NCBI GenBank assembly: GCA_946406115.1
Contig: OX291542.1
Coordinates: 38,087,321 to 38,151,320, forward strand
DNA length: 64,000 nucleotides
From: Apoda limacodes
Taxonomy: Eukaryota > Arthropoda > Insecta > Lepidoptera > Limacodidae
Direction of reading: 5' to 3'
Part shown: piece by piece, positions 1-9,993 of the stretch
Layout: every line of letters begins with the position of its first letter
How positions within the stretch are numbered: the stretch's first letter is position 1
Made by a program: the position numbers and the translations under genes
The notes under the pieces: generated by a model
The model's database searches: none
Seen by the model: only the letters and a program-made list of their open reading frames with translations
Told to the model about the DNA's origin: nothing

Positions 1-325
1 CAGCCGCCCAGAGAGGAATTACATAAAGGGCTGGACTTGCAACTTGTAAATAAAGTAGAAATTTTTGCCCCAACGTAAAGTAGTGCTACGCTCTGTAGAA
101 TGCACCAAGTTTCTTGGACATCAAATTGACATTTGGTATCGTGAGACTAGTTTTTATTGCGGTAAACGCATAGACTTGGATCTTGGTTGGATCGAATTCG
201 ACTAAGATTTTAGTCCATAGTTATTTACAGACCTTGGGCAGAGTGGTTTCAATTTTCGGCTTTCCATAATAGAACGAGGAAACTACGGGTCGTGTAATAA
301 GCGTATCCGGTACTGTCATCGGCAA
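1..325 (-). pseudogene. Jockey-like retrotransposon fragment (RT thumb region), runs off the window
   Basis: On the minus strand this is a diverged copy of the jockey-like family seen whole at 13021-15639 and 47510-50391. Positions 1-130 match the segment meaning ...LYKSQVRPHMEYCCHLW and the codons before it. Positions about 150-325 match the segment just after the YADD box, through the NPTKTQ motif. About 115 bases are missing between the two. Many substitutions and indels leave no open frame, so this is the oldest copy of the family here. The 5' side is cut near 330, where another element's (ATT)n tail begins. Identity was judged by eye against the other copies. Confidence 0.75.
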
Positions 326-331
326 ACTTAT

Positions 332-365
<34 letters not shown>

Positions 366-368
366 TCT

Positions 369-1595
369 TTATTTTCCACATAAACATAATTTGTTACCGC
401 CATTATAGGTAAAGAATTTATGGGCAAAGGAAGTTCTCGTGGGTTTTATTGAGCATATCAGATAATTACGTCTTTTGGAAGAGTTCTTATGATTCGAAAC
501 ATAATTTGTACATGTGTGCTGTTTCAGAATTAAAGATAGGACATATAATTGTCTTACCGATAAAACTTTTAGCTGACTAAAAAGATTTGAGGTGGGGTAT
601 AACTTTGGTTTAAAAAAACATACTTTTAAGATGAGTCGTTGAGCTCTTTCAAGATCAAGCATTAGTGTTTTACTTGAGCCACTCCAGGAGGAGATACAGT
701 TATTAAACACCGATTGACAAAGCGCAATGTAAACCATTTTCATTAAATCCGAGCTTGCTACATTTTTGAGGTTTTTAAAGAAATATAAGAGTTTCCTAAT
801 TTTTTTGGACAAGCTATTGATGTGATCCGAAAACGAAAGGTTGTTGTCAATAGTAATGCCCAAGTATTTAATGGAGTTCACTTTTTCAAGAGGTGGACAT
901 GTACAGCTTATAGATTTATTTAATGCGCAAGAGTGGGAGATAATTTTGTAGTTAGATTTTATTTGACGGGGGGAGTTTCGAATGGGGAACGTCATATACT
1001 TTGTCTTTGTGGAGTTCAATGTAAGAGAGTTCAAAGCCAGCCAGTTACAAACCTGATCAAAGCCTTTCTGAGCATATTCGAATGTAGTGTCCCATGTATC
1101 CCCAAAAAATGTGAGCGTTGTGTCATCTGCGTATGAAATGATGTTACAGTTTTCAAGTTGGAGCTTACACAACTCATTTATGTAACAGAGAAAGAGAGAT
1201 GGGCCCAAAATACTGCCCTGCGGTACTCCGTAATTTATAGAACTGGCATCACTTTCAATATCTCCTATTTTAACCTGTTGGGTTCGTTTACTGATGTAAT
1301 CCTGGAAGAGTGACAGCTGCGTATTCCTAATACCTAGATTTTCAAGTTTTTCAGTAAGTTTGGAAAAAGAGACCGTGTCAAATGCCTTTGCTAAATCTAG
1401 GAATATAGTAAGACATTTCGATTTGTTATCTAGTTTGTTAACTATAAATTCAGTAAAAGCATGTACAGCGTCAGCTGTAGATTTTTGTTTCCTAAAACCA
1501 AATTGCTCATTTGAAATAAGTTTTTTAGATTCTAAATAATTTATTAATCTTTTATTAATAATTTTTTCTAAACGTTTTGATATAGCGGTCAGCAT
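369..1595 (-). pseudogene. Reverse transcriptase core and thumb of the 331-2140 LINE
   Basis: The 408-codon open stretch is a non-LTR reverse transcriptase, the enzyme that copies element RNA into nicked chromosomal DNA. Visible boxes are FGFRKQKSTADAV, LDLAKAFDTV with the first catalytic Asp, GVPQGSILGPSLFLCYINEL, and YADD with the catalytic pair (about residue 155). A conserved KYLGITIDNNLSFSDHI follows. The thumb runs to a RTSFAHKFFTYNGG motif, after which the frame departs from the family pattern. The fingers domain lies in another frame at 1616-2134, so the gene is broken by a frameshift near 1600-1660. The catalytic residues themselves are intact. Confidence 0.85.
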
Positions 1596-1615
1596 TGATA
1601 TAGGGCGAAAATTGT

Positions 1616-2134
1616 TTACACAGTCTCTTTCCCCACCCTTATGTATAGGAATAACAATAGATTTTTTAGAGAGTCGGGAAAAATGCCTTCATTTAAGCAA
1701 CGGTTGAATAAATAAGTCAGCAATGGAACTATGGAATCTTTGATTATCTTTAGTGTTTTAGTTGTGATTCCATCCCATCCAGGTCCGCAGTCAGTTTTGA
1801 GGCTAAGAATAAGCCGATCTACTTCATTTTCACAAGTGCCAAGGAGTACGAAAGAATCACGGCTTCGGTAACCCAGGTCTGGATTTGGCGGTGAGGTTTG
1901 TGTAGATATTTTACTTGCAAGCTCAGCACCGATGGATGCAAAAAAATTGTTGACTGCGTTTATAGATCTTTCAGGTGTTTCTTTAATTGAGAGCAGTTCA
2001 TATTGATAAGTATTTGATTTATTTAGGTTTGTTATATTTTTTATTGATGACCATAATTTTTTGCTGCTTGTTCCTGTTGATTTAAGCTCGTCACTTACAT
2101 ATTGATTAGTTCTTGATCTAAGTACTATTCGCAC
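1616..2134 (-). pseudogene. Linker and RT fingers of the same LINE, frameshifted
   Basis: The 172-codon stretch holds the region between endonuclease and RT (KKLWSSIKNITNLNKS, INAVNNFFASIGAELASKI) and the start of the RT fingers (LILSLKTDCGPGWDGITTK, then FNRCLNEGIFPDSLKN). It leaves frame just after the FPDSLK motif; the downstream RT continues at 1595 in another frame. The beginning at 2134 is a truncation point, not a true start. Spacing relative to 369-1595 matches one original ORF2. Confidence 0.8.
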
Positions 2135-2140
2135 TTGGTG

Positions 2141-2989
2141 AGTTTTGTTTTACATAACTACAAAACTTACAACACTGTTCTTTCATTTTAAAACGATGAA
2201 AATTGAAACATGTACGAGCTCTCGCGTATCACAAGTTATATTTGCATGCTTCAAAGCTCAAGGCAAACCTCTGAGCCTCATCTTACTCAACATACAATGA
2301 TGTGAAACGAAACCAATTTAGAATATAAAGTTGTGCAAAATAAAATACAAGTATGAAAAGGTAAATTTAAGTCAAAATGAATCTTTTTAATTCAATATTA
2401 ATGTGAAAATAAGTACGTCAATTTGTTGTTTTTCTTTTTACGGATAAAGTAATGAATCGTATTAAAAAAAAATTAAAAGGTGGTTTGGAATTAAAAGGTG
2501 GTTTGGAATTAAAAGGTGGTTTGGAATTAAAAGGTGGTTTGGAATTCAAAAACCCCTTATTTATCTTTTATTTCAGTTAATTATTTTTATGATTTTAAAT
2601 CATCATCAATTTTTAAGCAAAAACTCTGTTACTATAGTTACTGATACTAGTAGATACTAACGCTAGTTTTTTTGTCTATTTTAAGATTCTTATTAAACCA
2701 TGTTTTATTGATACTTTAGTTAATTACAGTATTCGACGGAACGGATGTGCGCGTACGTGACACAAAAGAAGAGCAAAACGTTTTTCCTTTTGTCCACAAT
2801 TTTGCCTGTTTATTACTGAAAGCGTACCTTTCTTTTTTCTAAAGGTTATAGTGAGCCAACCTTAAAAGATAGACATGCTGTCGCGGACTTTTTTTTAGAA
2901 CAATTCTGTCACACATGTCTTTTGCGAAACTTTAACCATTTACACAGCGGAAGCTCTTAAAAGGAAAAAACCCCCTCGATTTTGAAACA
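2141..2989. other. AT-rich non-coding stretch
   Basis: No coding region or recognisable element was found apart from the 18-bp tandem repeat listed separately. A bare GATACTAGTAGATACTAACGC duplication-like stretch occurs near 2645-2665 but no element end could be assigned. Confidence 0.5.
2471..2546. repeat. 18-bp tandem repeat, 4.2 copies
   Basis: The unit AATTAAAAGGTGGTTTGG is repeated four times without a mismatch, followed by AATT. Perfect identity suggests a recent slippage or unequal-exchange array. Confidence 0.95.
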
Positions 2990-3174
2990 TTCTTTATTGG
3001 CACTCCGTTCTTAGCGTTTAGCCACAGCGTGGTGATGTGTAGCCTATAGCCTTCCTCGATAAATGGACTATCTAACACTGAAAGAGTTTTTCAATTCGGA
3101 CCAGTAGCTCCTGAGATTAGCGCGTGCAAGCGGACAAACAAACAAACTCTTCAGCTTTATAATATTAGTATAGA
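2990..3174 (-). mobile_element. Helitron-like element, 5' end fragment
   Basis: Read on the minus strand it begins A|TCTATACTAATATTATAAAG, continues with a TTTGTTTG run, then the phrase meaning 'CTCAGGAGCTACTGGTCCGAAT'-type sequence and CATTTATCGAGGAAGGCTAT. A 5' TC after an A is the Helitron 5' terminus, and I remember this sequence as a very common lepidopteran non-autonomous Helitron. The 3' CTAG end was not found to the left, so the copy is truncated near 2990. Family assignment is from memory. Confidence 0.55.
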
Positions 3175-3602
3175 TTGTTTGGAAATTGTTAATATTTTTT
3201 AGTAAATTGCAGCAGGACGTCCCCGTCCCTCTGGCTTTTAATAATCTAAGCTCAATGTTCTGACAAACAATTAATTAATCAATCAATTAATTGACCGATT
3301 CCCTTATGTTAACTTTTTCAAATGATTTATTAATGTTGGCTTAAATTCAAGATGGCATATAAATATAACTACCTTTATATTCTCGCCATTATTTTGAGAA
3401 ACGGAGCCTTATGATTTTTGTTTTTGTTAAATTGAGATAATTTTGTCTGAATCTTTTTAAACTATTAAGTATCGCTCGAGTCACTCAAATTGAACAATTA
3501 AATGATTCAATCACTCAAGCCATGGAATAATTATTTTTGTTATAACAAACCATGTAATAATGTCTTTGTATTACTCAGGCCATGTAATGGAATAATGCTT
3601 GT
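3175..3602. other. AT-rich non-coding stretch
   Basis: No gene or element recognised. Short TCA/ATG-rich duplications near 3480-3600 (ACTCAA...CCATG-TAAT repeats) look like local slippage. Confidence 0.45.
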
Positions 3603-3665
3603 TGTGAAAAAAAAACCGACCACTTGCGAGTTGGACTCGCGGACCGAGGGTTCCGTAGCTACTAC
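3603..3665 (-). repeat. Fragment of the GGGTTCCGTA interspersed repeat
   Basis: A run of A, then CCGACCACTTGCGAGTTGGA, CTCGCGGACC and GAGGGTTCCGTAGC. It is the reverse complement of the 3' end of the repeat at 15640-15930 (TTCGTGCGCGAGTTCGACTC followed by GCACTTGG). Only the terminal part is present. Confidence 0.6.
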
Positions 3666-3834
3666 CTATCGTTATTTACAAACACAAACAAACTGTGTGC
3701 CGCTGAGCGGTCACACATTCCATTACTGACCAAGCATGACGTTGCTTAAATATGCTTGGTTAGTAATATAACTAAAACGGTTTTGTCTGAACCACTTACA
3801 TATGCACAATAATTTATATCCATTTAATTTCCAG

Positions 3835-4454
3835 GTCATTCTGGTTGTGCACAAAGGCCAAATGTTATGACCCCCTGCAATACTCCAAGGTACACCTGAG
3901 GAGTACTATAACATGCTGCATAGCTCTGCAAGGTACACCTGAGGAGTACTGTAACATGCTGCACAGCTCTGCAAGGTACACCTGAGGAGTACTATAACAT
4001 GCTGCACAGCTCTGCAAGGTACACCTGAGGAGTACTATAACATGCTGCACAGCTCTGCAAGGTACACCTGAGGAGTACTATAACATGCTGCACAGCTCTG
4101 CAAGGTACACCTGAGGAGTACTATAACATGCTGCACAGCTCTGCAAGGTACAGTGTTGAAATAACAATTGGTGGGCTTAAAGGAAGGTTTAGATGCCTTC
4201 TTGTTTATAAAGTGTTGCATTATGACCCTGACATGGTTTCCAAAATCGTCATTGCATGCTGCGTCTTGCATAATATATGTAATCGTTCCGGATTGCCATT
4301 CCCAGCACTGACACATCATTTGCAGCGAAGAGAGGAGATTGTCCTTGAACTATTACGGAGACGACAAACCAGACTAGCAGCCGCAGAGGATTTAGACTTT
4401 GGTCGGCAGAGTCGACAACAACTGATTAATAGATTGTGTGGTGCAAGACAATAG
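3835..4454 (+). pseudogene. PIF/Harbinger-type transposase remnant
   Basis: A possible splice acceptor (TTAATTTCCAG) precedes an open stretch meaning GHSGCAQRPNVMTPCNTP, which resembles the Harbinger GDSGYPLRP..TP box with its catalytic Asp changed to His and Tyr to Cys. Six 43-bp repeats follow (3887-4144). Then comes TPEEYYNMLHSSARYSVEIT and IGGLKGRFRCL, the third catalytic box with its Glu intact, and VIACCVLHNICNRSG, a signature of the HARBI1/DDE_Tnp_4 family. The frame ends LINRLCGARQ-stop at 4452-4454. The first Asp box and the DNA-binding partner protein are absent. It is clearly dead: catalytic change, frame break and repeat expansion. Confidence 0.8.
3887..4151. repeat. 43-bp minisatellite inside the Harbinger coding sequence
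   Basis: Copies begin at AAGGTACACC at 3887, 3930, 3973, 4016, 4059 and 4102, then AAGGTACA at 4145 returns to unique sequence. One unit spells part of the transposase (TPEEYYNMLHSSAR), so the array is an expansion of the gene itself. The last unit and the following unique sequence share AAGGTACA, which could have seeded slippage. Single-base differences (CATAGC, ACTGTA) are seen only in the first two copies. Confidence 0.95.
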
Positions 4455-4638
4455 ATAGATTGTGTCGTGCAAGACAATAGATAGATTGTGTCGTGCAAGA
4501 CAATAGATAGATTGTGTCGTGCAAGACAATAGATAGATTGTGTCGTGCAAGACAATAAATAGATTGTGTCGTGCAAGACAATAGATAGATTGTGTCGTGC
4601 AAGACAATAGATAGATTGTGTCGTGCAAGACAATAGAT
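4431..4638. repeat. 26-bp minisatellite covering the transposase stop codon
   Basis: Eight copies of AGATTGTGTCGTGCAAGACA plus ATAGAT start at 4431 and every 26 bases to 4613. The first copy (GTGTGG variant) encodes the last residues and stop of the Harbinger transposase; the other seven lie downstream. On the minus strand the array is open in all frames, producing meaningless YLLSCTTQSI-type peptides. Confidence 0.95.
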
Positions 4639-5923
4639 AGCTGATTAAGGGCGAAAGACTTAGTGACAATGACTATTATAGACCTTTTTACCTTTTTTAA
4701 TTCAATCTTTTAGTTGATAGGACACACCCATGCCTAAGAATAAATTTTGTGAAATTGTATTTTGTTTAAATAACTAAGTTTAATTTTTTTTTTTTTGTAA
4801 TTTGTTAAAAGTACTTTTATTAAAATATGTAATAATAAAATCAATGTAGTGATCTTCGAAAGCCGTAAACAAGGTAAGTATTGTTGATCTTACTTTACCA
4901 TTGTGGTCATTGTTTTAGTGATTCTGCTAATTATTTTGTGTGATGTTTTGTATTGTGTGCTCATTTATTTACCTGTAATTAGTTTTAACCAGCCAAAAGA
5001 CTTGTTTGAAAGTTGGAGTTTCTCCTCCTTTTTAGGGTTTTAGGCCAGGAAATTCAAACCTTAATAACTTGCCCCAAAGTAGTTAGTTAAGAAAATAGTC
5101 AAAGTTTCGATAGTAAATTTTTCTTTCTTGTTTTGGATAATATAAAAGTAAAGTATTTTTTCGTGGTAATACCTGGTTTTCTTTATTTCTCTTTTTCCAA
5201 GTATTTCAGTTGACCAACTATTTAGTCAGTTCTCGTAAGAAACGCTTTCAAGCTTATACATCAAGGACTTACAAAAGGCTTAACCGATATATTTTAGAAA
5301 GTAAATGGACATTTACATATTATTATTTCATTATAACAAAGAGCTTCTGACTGTCAGTTAACAAATTACCTTTTAACGGTAACGGACTTTTACCAAAAAT
5401 TACGAGACTGACTTCGATACAAAAAATACCTACACCTAGGGCCAGATACCCACTCCCTTTCTAAAAAAGACGACCACTAAAATAATTTAGGTCTACAGGG
5501 CTAAACTCCGAGTACGAGCGACGAACTTCGACGAGATTTTCAGCTATTCAAATTAACTTAATACTAGCAATGTTTAGGTAAACAATTTAGCTATTTATTT
5601 AGCTAGACTCATATGTTTTAGAATCAGGTTTCGTAAGGTTGGCAGTGTATCGGTTCTAATCACAAATCAACAAATTTCTAGAAAAGGCTAAACTAACAAA
5701 TTTCAATATATCTTAGGCTGATGATGATTGAAATATAGCAGGCACCTTCTTCATGTTAATAGTCTTCAATTATTCTGTGACGGGAGATAAAGTTAAAGTA
5801 ACTCCCGACAAAAATATTTTCATATATCACTACAATGCAGACATACATATACATATTTACATGTTACAAACATGTAAAACAATAAATAGATTTTAAAGAT
5901 ATAATAATATACCCGTACATGCA
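4639..5923. other. AT-rich non-coding stretch, nothing recognised
   Basis: About 1.3 kb with homopolymer runs (T at 4780-4793). It may include the 3' part of the Harbinger element, but no inverted terminal repeat was found. Further on, no open frame above about 60 codons and no known repeat were recognised. Confidence 0.4.
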
Positions 5924-6319
5924 ATGCGCAATAGCGAGTGCATCACACAAACACGCACATATACATATATGCACACACACATGGCACACCGGAAAGTGAC
6001 CCACATCCCACACAACAGCCTGGCAACAAATGCACATGATTTAAACTACCATCCCTTCAGAAACTATCCTCAGGGGAGAAGAAGTGACAAGAAACTCCCG
6101 GATGTACACCTGTTACCAATCAGCCATGCAGGTACCAAGCCATCAAGTACACAACATCTATCCAAATATGTATATACACACATACACATACATACTCATG
6201 CGCTACACCCCTACACATTCAAAACTCCATCAAAACCAGGCAACCAAAGACCGATTGCACATGGTGCATCCCCAGGTCGCTCCCTACCAACCACTATAAA
6301 GCTAACAACAAAGTCATAA
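5924..6319 (+). other. AC-rich sequence with an open frame of doubtful meaning
   Basis: A 131-codon frame rich in His, Thr, Tyr and Pro overlies cryptic CA/TA repeats (ACATATACATATATGCACAC-type runs near 5955-5985 and 6165-6205). A second frame is open in parallel. The composition follows the simple repeat and no domain is visible, so I do not call it a gene. The segment 6205-6300 (AAAACCAGGCAACCAAAGAC and on) is less repetitive and could be part of an unidentified element. Confidence 0.3.
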
Positions 6320-7174
6320 CATTACTACTTACTAGTTTGATCTTCAGATGGTTTTTTTTAACTTATACATTACTATACTTATAAATACATTATTTTAGTT
6401 TGAATAGAAAATGTAACATTTTGTGTGATACTAGGCCATACAATTTTGTCATTCAAATTTTCATCTACACAGGGTGTCTAGCGACCGGGAAATCGGGAAA
6501 AACCGGGAAGTAAATTTCGCCGGGAAAAACCGGGAAAAAGCCGGGAAATTTGTTTAACATTCGGGAAATTTTAAAAATCGCTTGGCATTAATAAAAAAAA
6601 TTAGGGAATTTTCACCAGTGTAGGAAACAACAACAAACACTCCAGTAGGCGGAGGTGCCGTGGATTATCATCGGCCTTTGCGCTAGTCCCAGTGACCAAA
6701 ACTTATACAACAACTATCTTACCGTCTCCCGCCGCCCGGTCGGTTGGTGTCACACGCTTTTCTTGCGTCTCTTATCGCCATATGACATCCAACATTTAGA
6801 AAGAAAATATGTTTGACATCTTGCTTACGTGTATTTTATTGCGAGAAACTGAAAAAAAAACGCCAATGTCACTGTATTTTTTATATAATATTATGTTTTT
6901 ACAACTAATGCTTGAAAAATAAATATTTGTCTTCTATTTAAAATTCCGTAACCCAATCGCAAAAACGTTACCCTTGTAATTTCGTCATGTCCGTATTTCA
7001 GTCTTATAATACCACCGTTTTTTTGTCGATTCCTATAAAATCTAGAAAAATGTTTATTATGTTACCCGCTATACAATTTTGTAATGAAATTGGGTTGTAA
7101 TCCAGCTTCTTACACACTGTACACACCGTTATAAAATATTTACCAAAAATGGTTAGTTTATTTTTAATAATAGA

Positions 7175-7225
7175 CTAGCTGACCTGGCAGACTTCGGTCT
7201 GATGTATTATATTGTTTGAAAAACA
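7175..7225 (-). mobile_element. Helitron-like 3' terminus fragment
   Basis: The minus strand ends CAGACCGAAGTCTG, CCAGGTCAG, CTAG|T. CAGAC/GTCTG forms a 5-bp stem with a CGAA loop about nine bases before CTAG, which is the Helitron 3' end layout. The sequence ACTAGCTGACCTGGCAGACT also resembles a repeat I remember as common in insects. Only the terminal tens of bases are recognisable. It lies inside the hAT element, upstream of the transposase. Confidence 0.5.
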
Positions 7226-7262
7226 AAACATGGCTACCCCGTCGGCTCTTTTTTTCCTTGCA

Positions 7263-8640
7263 GTGTTTCCGGACAGTGAAATTGCAGGGAAAATGCACCT
7301 TCAAAAAGACAAAGTAGCTTATTCTGTTGTGTTTGGATTTGATGAGCACCATATTTTTGTTTGGATGAGCACCATATTTTTGTTTGGATGAGCACCATAT
7401 TTCCAGCAGCAGCTACATCTTAAACTTGACCACGTATTTCTAAGCGTAGGGTTAGATGAGGCAATAAATTCGTTCTGCCAGAAACGGCAAATGGATGTAA
7501 TGGGTAGATTTTGGGACAATTCACTCAACTAAGTTGTCACTAGATACTTGACTAAAATTTTTTACAAGGTGCTAAGGCGTGCGATCTTCGCACTAGCCTT
7601 TAAAAGCCGTAGGATATAATGAGGAGAAGGTGATCCAAGTGTCAATGGATGGTCCTGCTGTAAATTTTAAGATGCTTCGGGAACTCCAAACAGAATTCAA
7701 GGAAGACCACGGTACTGTCCTTCTCGAATTAGGAAGTTGTGGCCTTCACGTAGTCCATGGCTCACTAAAGATAGGATTCACATCAGTTTAATGGGAGCTA
7801 AAAGAGTTTTTAATTGCACTTTACTACATTTTTAAACATTCACCGACACGGCGTGGACATTTCACCAGCACAACTGGATTTGACGTCCTTCCTTTGTCAT
7901 TACGTCCTTCCTTTGTCGTTTTGCTTTACCCGGTGGACAGAAAATAAGAAACCGGCCATACTAACGATCAGCCTTCTTCCATCTCATTTGCATAACTGGG
8001 TACGTGAGGTCCACAGCGAGGGCTCCAAGAATCCTTTGAACGAAAATCATAAATTTTTTAACAAAGTTGTTAATTGTCTTTTAGATCCTCTCCTGGGTTG
8101 GCTAGGCTTGCATTTTTTGCATCTATCGTGGAACCATTTTTGACAAACTTTCAGTTAGAAAAGCCTATTGCCCCAGTGCTCTTTAGGGAATTAACTTCTC
8201 TTACCACGGCTCTCATGGAGCATGTGGTAGAGAAAACTGTTCTTCAGAAAAAATCAATGATAAATAAAATAGACCCGACTAAGAAGGAGAATCTGATACC
8301 AAGCAAAAACATTCATTTCTGTTTTTTCGTCAGAGTGGCTCTTAAAAATGCTTCCTTTTGGGGGGAAATTCCTGATGCAAAAGTTAAGGAATTTCGCAGC
8401 GACTGCCAACTTAACTTGGTGAAAATGATCCAGAAGATTCAGGAGCGGTCTCCTTTAACTTATAAAATTGTTAGAGGAATATCCTGAATGGATCCTCTAG
8501 TAGTCGCTGGAACTTTTAATCTTGCAACAGGGCGGGTCGATCTAGCGCTAGAGATACTGACCTCCATAAACTTTAAAGAAATGATCGTTGCAGTGGCAAA
8601 GGTTTTAGTTATATTACTTTTTATAGCAAAGGATATACTT
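7263..8640 (+). pseudogene. hAT-type transposase, multiply frameshifted
   Basis: Readable pieces in different frames follow the family order: FPDSEIAGKMHLQKDKVAYS then VVFGFD (7266-7350); DEAINSFCQKRQMDVMGRFW (7450-7520); a QVSMDGPAVNFKMLRELQTE piece (7635-7700) followed by LGSCGLHVVHGSLK, the central signature of this hAT group; PLSFCFTRWTENKKPA (7910-7960); and the helical C-terminal part FLTNFQLEKPIAPVLFRELT (8140-8210) to YKIVRGIS at about 8485. No continuous frame exceeds 140 codons. A 23-bp tandem repeat interrupts it at 7341-7403. Product and group are from remembered family motifs. Confidence 0.75.
7341..7403. repeat. 23-bp tandem repeat in the hAT transposase
   Basis: GATGAGCACCATATTTTTGT plus TTG starts at 7341, 7364 and 7387, about 2.7 copies. 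It sits inside what was coding sequence, after the FGFDEH codons. Confidence 0.9.
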
Positions 8641-8719
8641 CTGTTTTACTAATTTGAAAACAAAAGTTATGTTGTATGGTGTATGTATGAACACCAAAAG
8701 TTGTATTTTATGTTACTCG

Positions 8720-9560
8720 TTTATTGTTTTTATTTGGACTGACTAAACTTAATTAATTTGTTAACTTGTTTATTTTTAAGATAACTTCCTTCTGCATTAT
8801 TATGATGACAATACATTTTATAATCTATTGTTGATTTATTTTATGTTACACATATTCATATTTTTAAAGTCCGACTGAGTAGGCTTAATTAATTTCTTAT
8901 AAATTTTTAAGATATATTTTCCTTCTGCCTTATTATGATATGACGGATATTCCGTCTCAGTGGATATGCCTTTAGGCTCCTCGGACCACTGTCTCGTTCG
9001 GACTCAAGTGTCATGCACCCAACCTGATCCATCTGGACCAACTAATTGGCGTCGTGTGTGGCATTATAAGTCGGCAGACTGGGATGGATTGCGAGAATTT
9101 TATGCATCGTACCCGTGGAGGCAGGTCTGCTTTAGCTAAGAAGATTCTGAAGTCTGCGCAGCCGCAGTCACTGAGACAAAAAGACAGTGCCCAAAAAGGG
9201 CGATAGATCAGATCCATCGAATTACAGGCCTATCGATATTACCTCTCTCCTCTCCAAGGTGATGGAGCGCGTGATCAACACGTGTAGTCCCACAATTCCA
9301 GAACACTCCCCTCTCCATCTCCAAATGCATTGGGATCGTTGGCGTTGACATCTCCAGCGATGTTCAGTTCCAAGATCATTGGCAAGACAAGATGAAGCTG
9401 GCGCCCAAAAAACTAGGTGTACTTAACAGAGCGAGGCAGTACTTCACGTCGGGCCTTATTATGATGACAATACATTTTATGTTCTATTCTATTGTCGATT
9501 TATTTCATGGTCCACATTTTTAAATTTTGACTGAGTAGACTTAATTAATTTCTTAACTGT
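8720..9560. repeat. Diverged AT-rich tandem units in the 3' part of the hAT element
   Basis: A module of about 110-140 bp (CTTAATTAATTT...TTCTGC.TTATTATGATGAC, then ACATTTTAT...GATTTATTT) is seen at about 8735-8870, again at about 8870-8939, and again at 9453-9560 after the nested insertion. Copies are clearly related but diverged, so this is an old internal duplication. Confidence 0.65.
8940..9452 (+). mobile_element. Jockey-like copy, truncated at both ends and internally deleted
   Basis: Three blocks of the family ORF are joined. 8943-9173 matches 13254-13493 (endonuclease end and linker). The next block, to about 9280, matches about 14176-14270 (KKGDRSDPSNYRPI region). The last block, 9281-9452, matches about 14887-15053. 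The 3' UTR and poly(A) are missing. GCCTTATTATGAT (13 bp) flanks the insert at 8927-8939 and 9453-9465, a target duplication within the hAT element. The RT catalytic boxes are all deleted. Confidence 0.85.
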
Positions 9561-9656
9561 TTATTTTTAACGGAAAATTACTGTCGGGAAATTCAAAAAA
9601 ATAGGCGGGAAAAACCGGGATATTTTTTCTGACTTGACGCTAGACACCCTGCTACA

Positions 9657-9993
9657 TTATAATATCCTTTGTTACATAGCAGATGTTTAATATAAATTTG
9701 AAACTGTTAGTCACCAAAGTAGAGAAATTCTACAGATAACTTATAAAATTTTACAGTGCTTCCCATAAATGATTTGTTTTTTTTTTAGTAAGATTTAACT
9801 AGTATTTAAGTTGTGCTTATCACTGTTCTGCGGACATTGGGATATATTTTCATAGACATATTGACACGGAACTGTTAGAATATTTATTTCTTTTAAAACA
9901 TCAATAATAATATTAAACCTATTTTTTAATTAAATTTCGAACTATATATAAAGTAACATTGTTTAGCATAAGCATTATAGGTACGTATGTTGA
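9657..9993. other. AT-rich non-coding gap
   Basis: Nothing recognised beyond poly(T) at 9777-9786 and general A+T richness. Confidence 0.5.

Larger units (their letters stand above)
331..2140 (-). mobile_element. Non-LTR retrotransposon (CR1/Jockey group), 5'-truncated, (ATT)n tail
   Basis: The minus strand reads endonuclease-RT linker, reverse transcriptase, a short 3' UTR ending AATAAAGAATTT, then an ATT microsatellite tail at 331-365. A microsatellite tail instead of poly(A) is typical of CR1-like and some related clades. The endonuclease and any ORF1 are absent, so the copy is 5'-truncated near 2140. It abuts, and probably inserted into, the jockey-like fragment at 1-325. The exact clade cannot be fixed by eye. 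Confidence 0.75.
6470..9651 (+). mobile_element. hAT-like DNA transposon, complete ends, inactive
   Basis: The element starts CAGGGTGTCTAGCG (6470-6483) and ends with its exact reverse complement (9638-9651). CTACA flanks both sides (6465-6469, 9652-9656), giving a 5-bp target duplication as described for the hAT5 group rather than the usual 8 bp. Just inside both ends are CGGGAAAAACCGGGA-type blocks in the same orientation (6487-6545, 9582-9622). The interior holds a decayed hAT-type transposase (7263-8640), diverged AT-rich repeats and a nested jockey-like insertion. Total length about 3.2 kb including about 0.5 kb of insertion. Confidence 0.8.

Noticed and set aside
3887..4638. CRISPR-like arrays
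   Set aside because: Repeats are directly contiguous with no unique spacers; all arrays in the window are ordinary tandem repeats, and the DNA is eukaryotic.
4316..4669. Minus-strand frames of 78-117 codons with YLLSCTTQSI repeats
   Set aside because: They are translations of the 26-bp minisatellite opposite to the real transposase.
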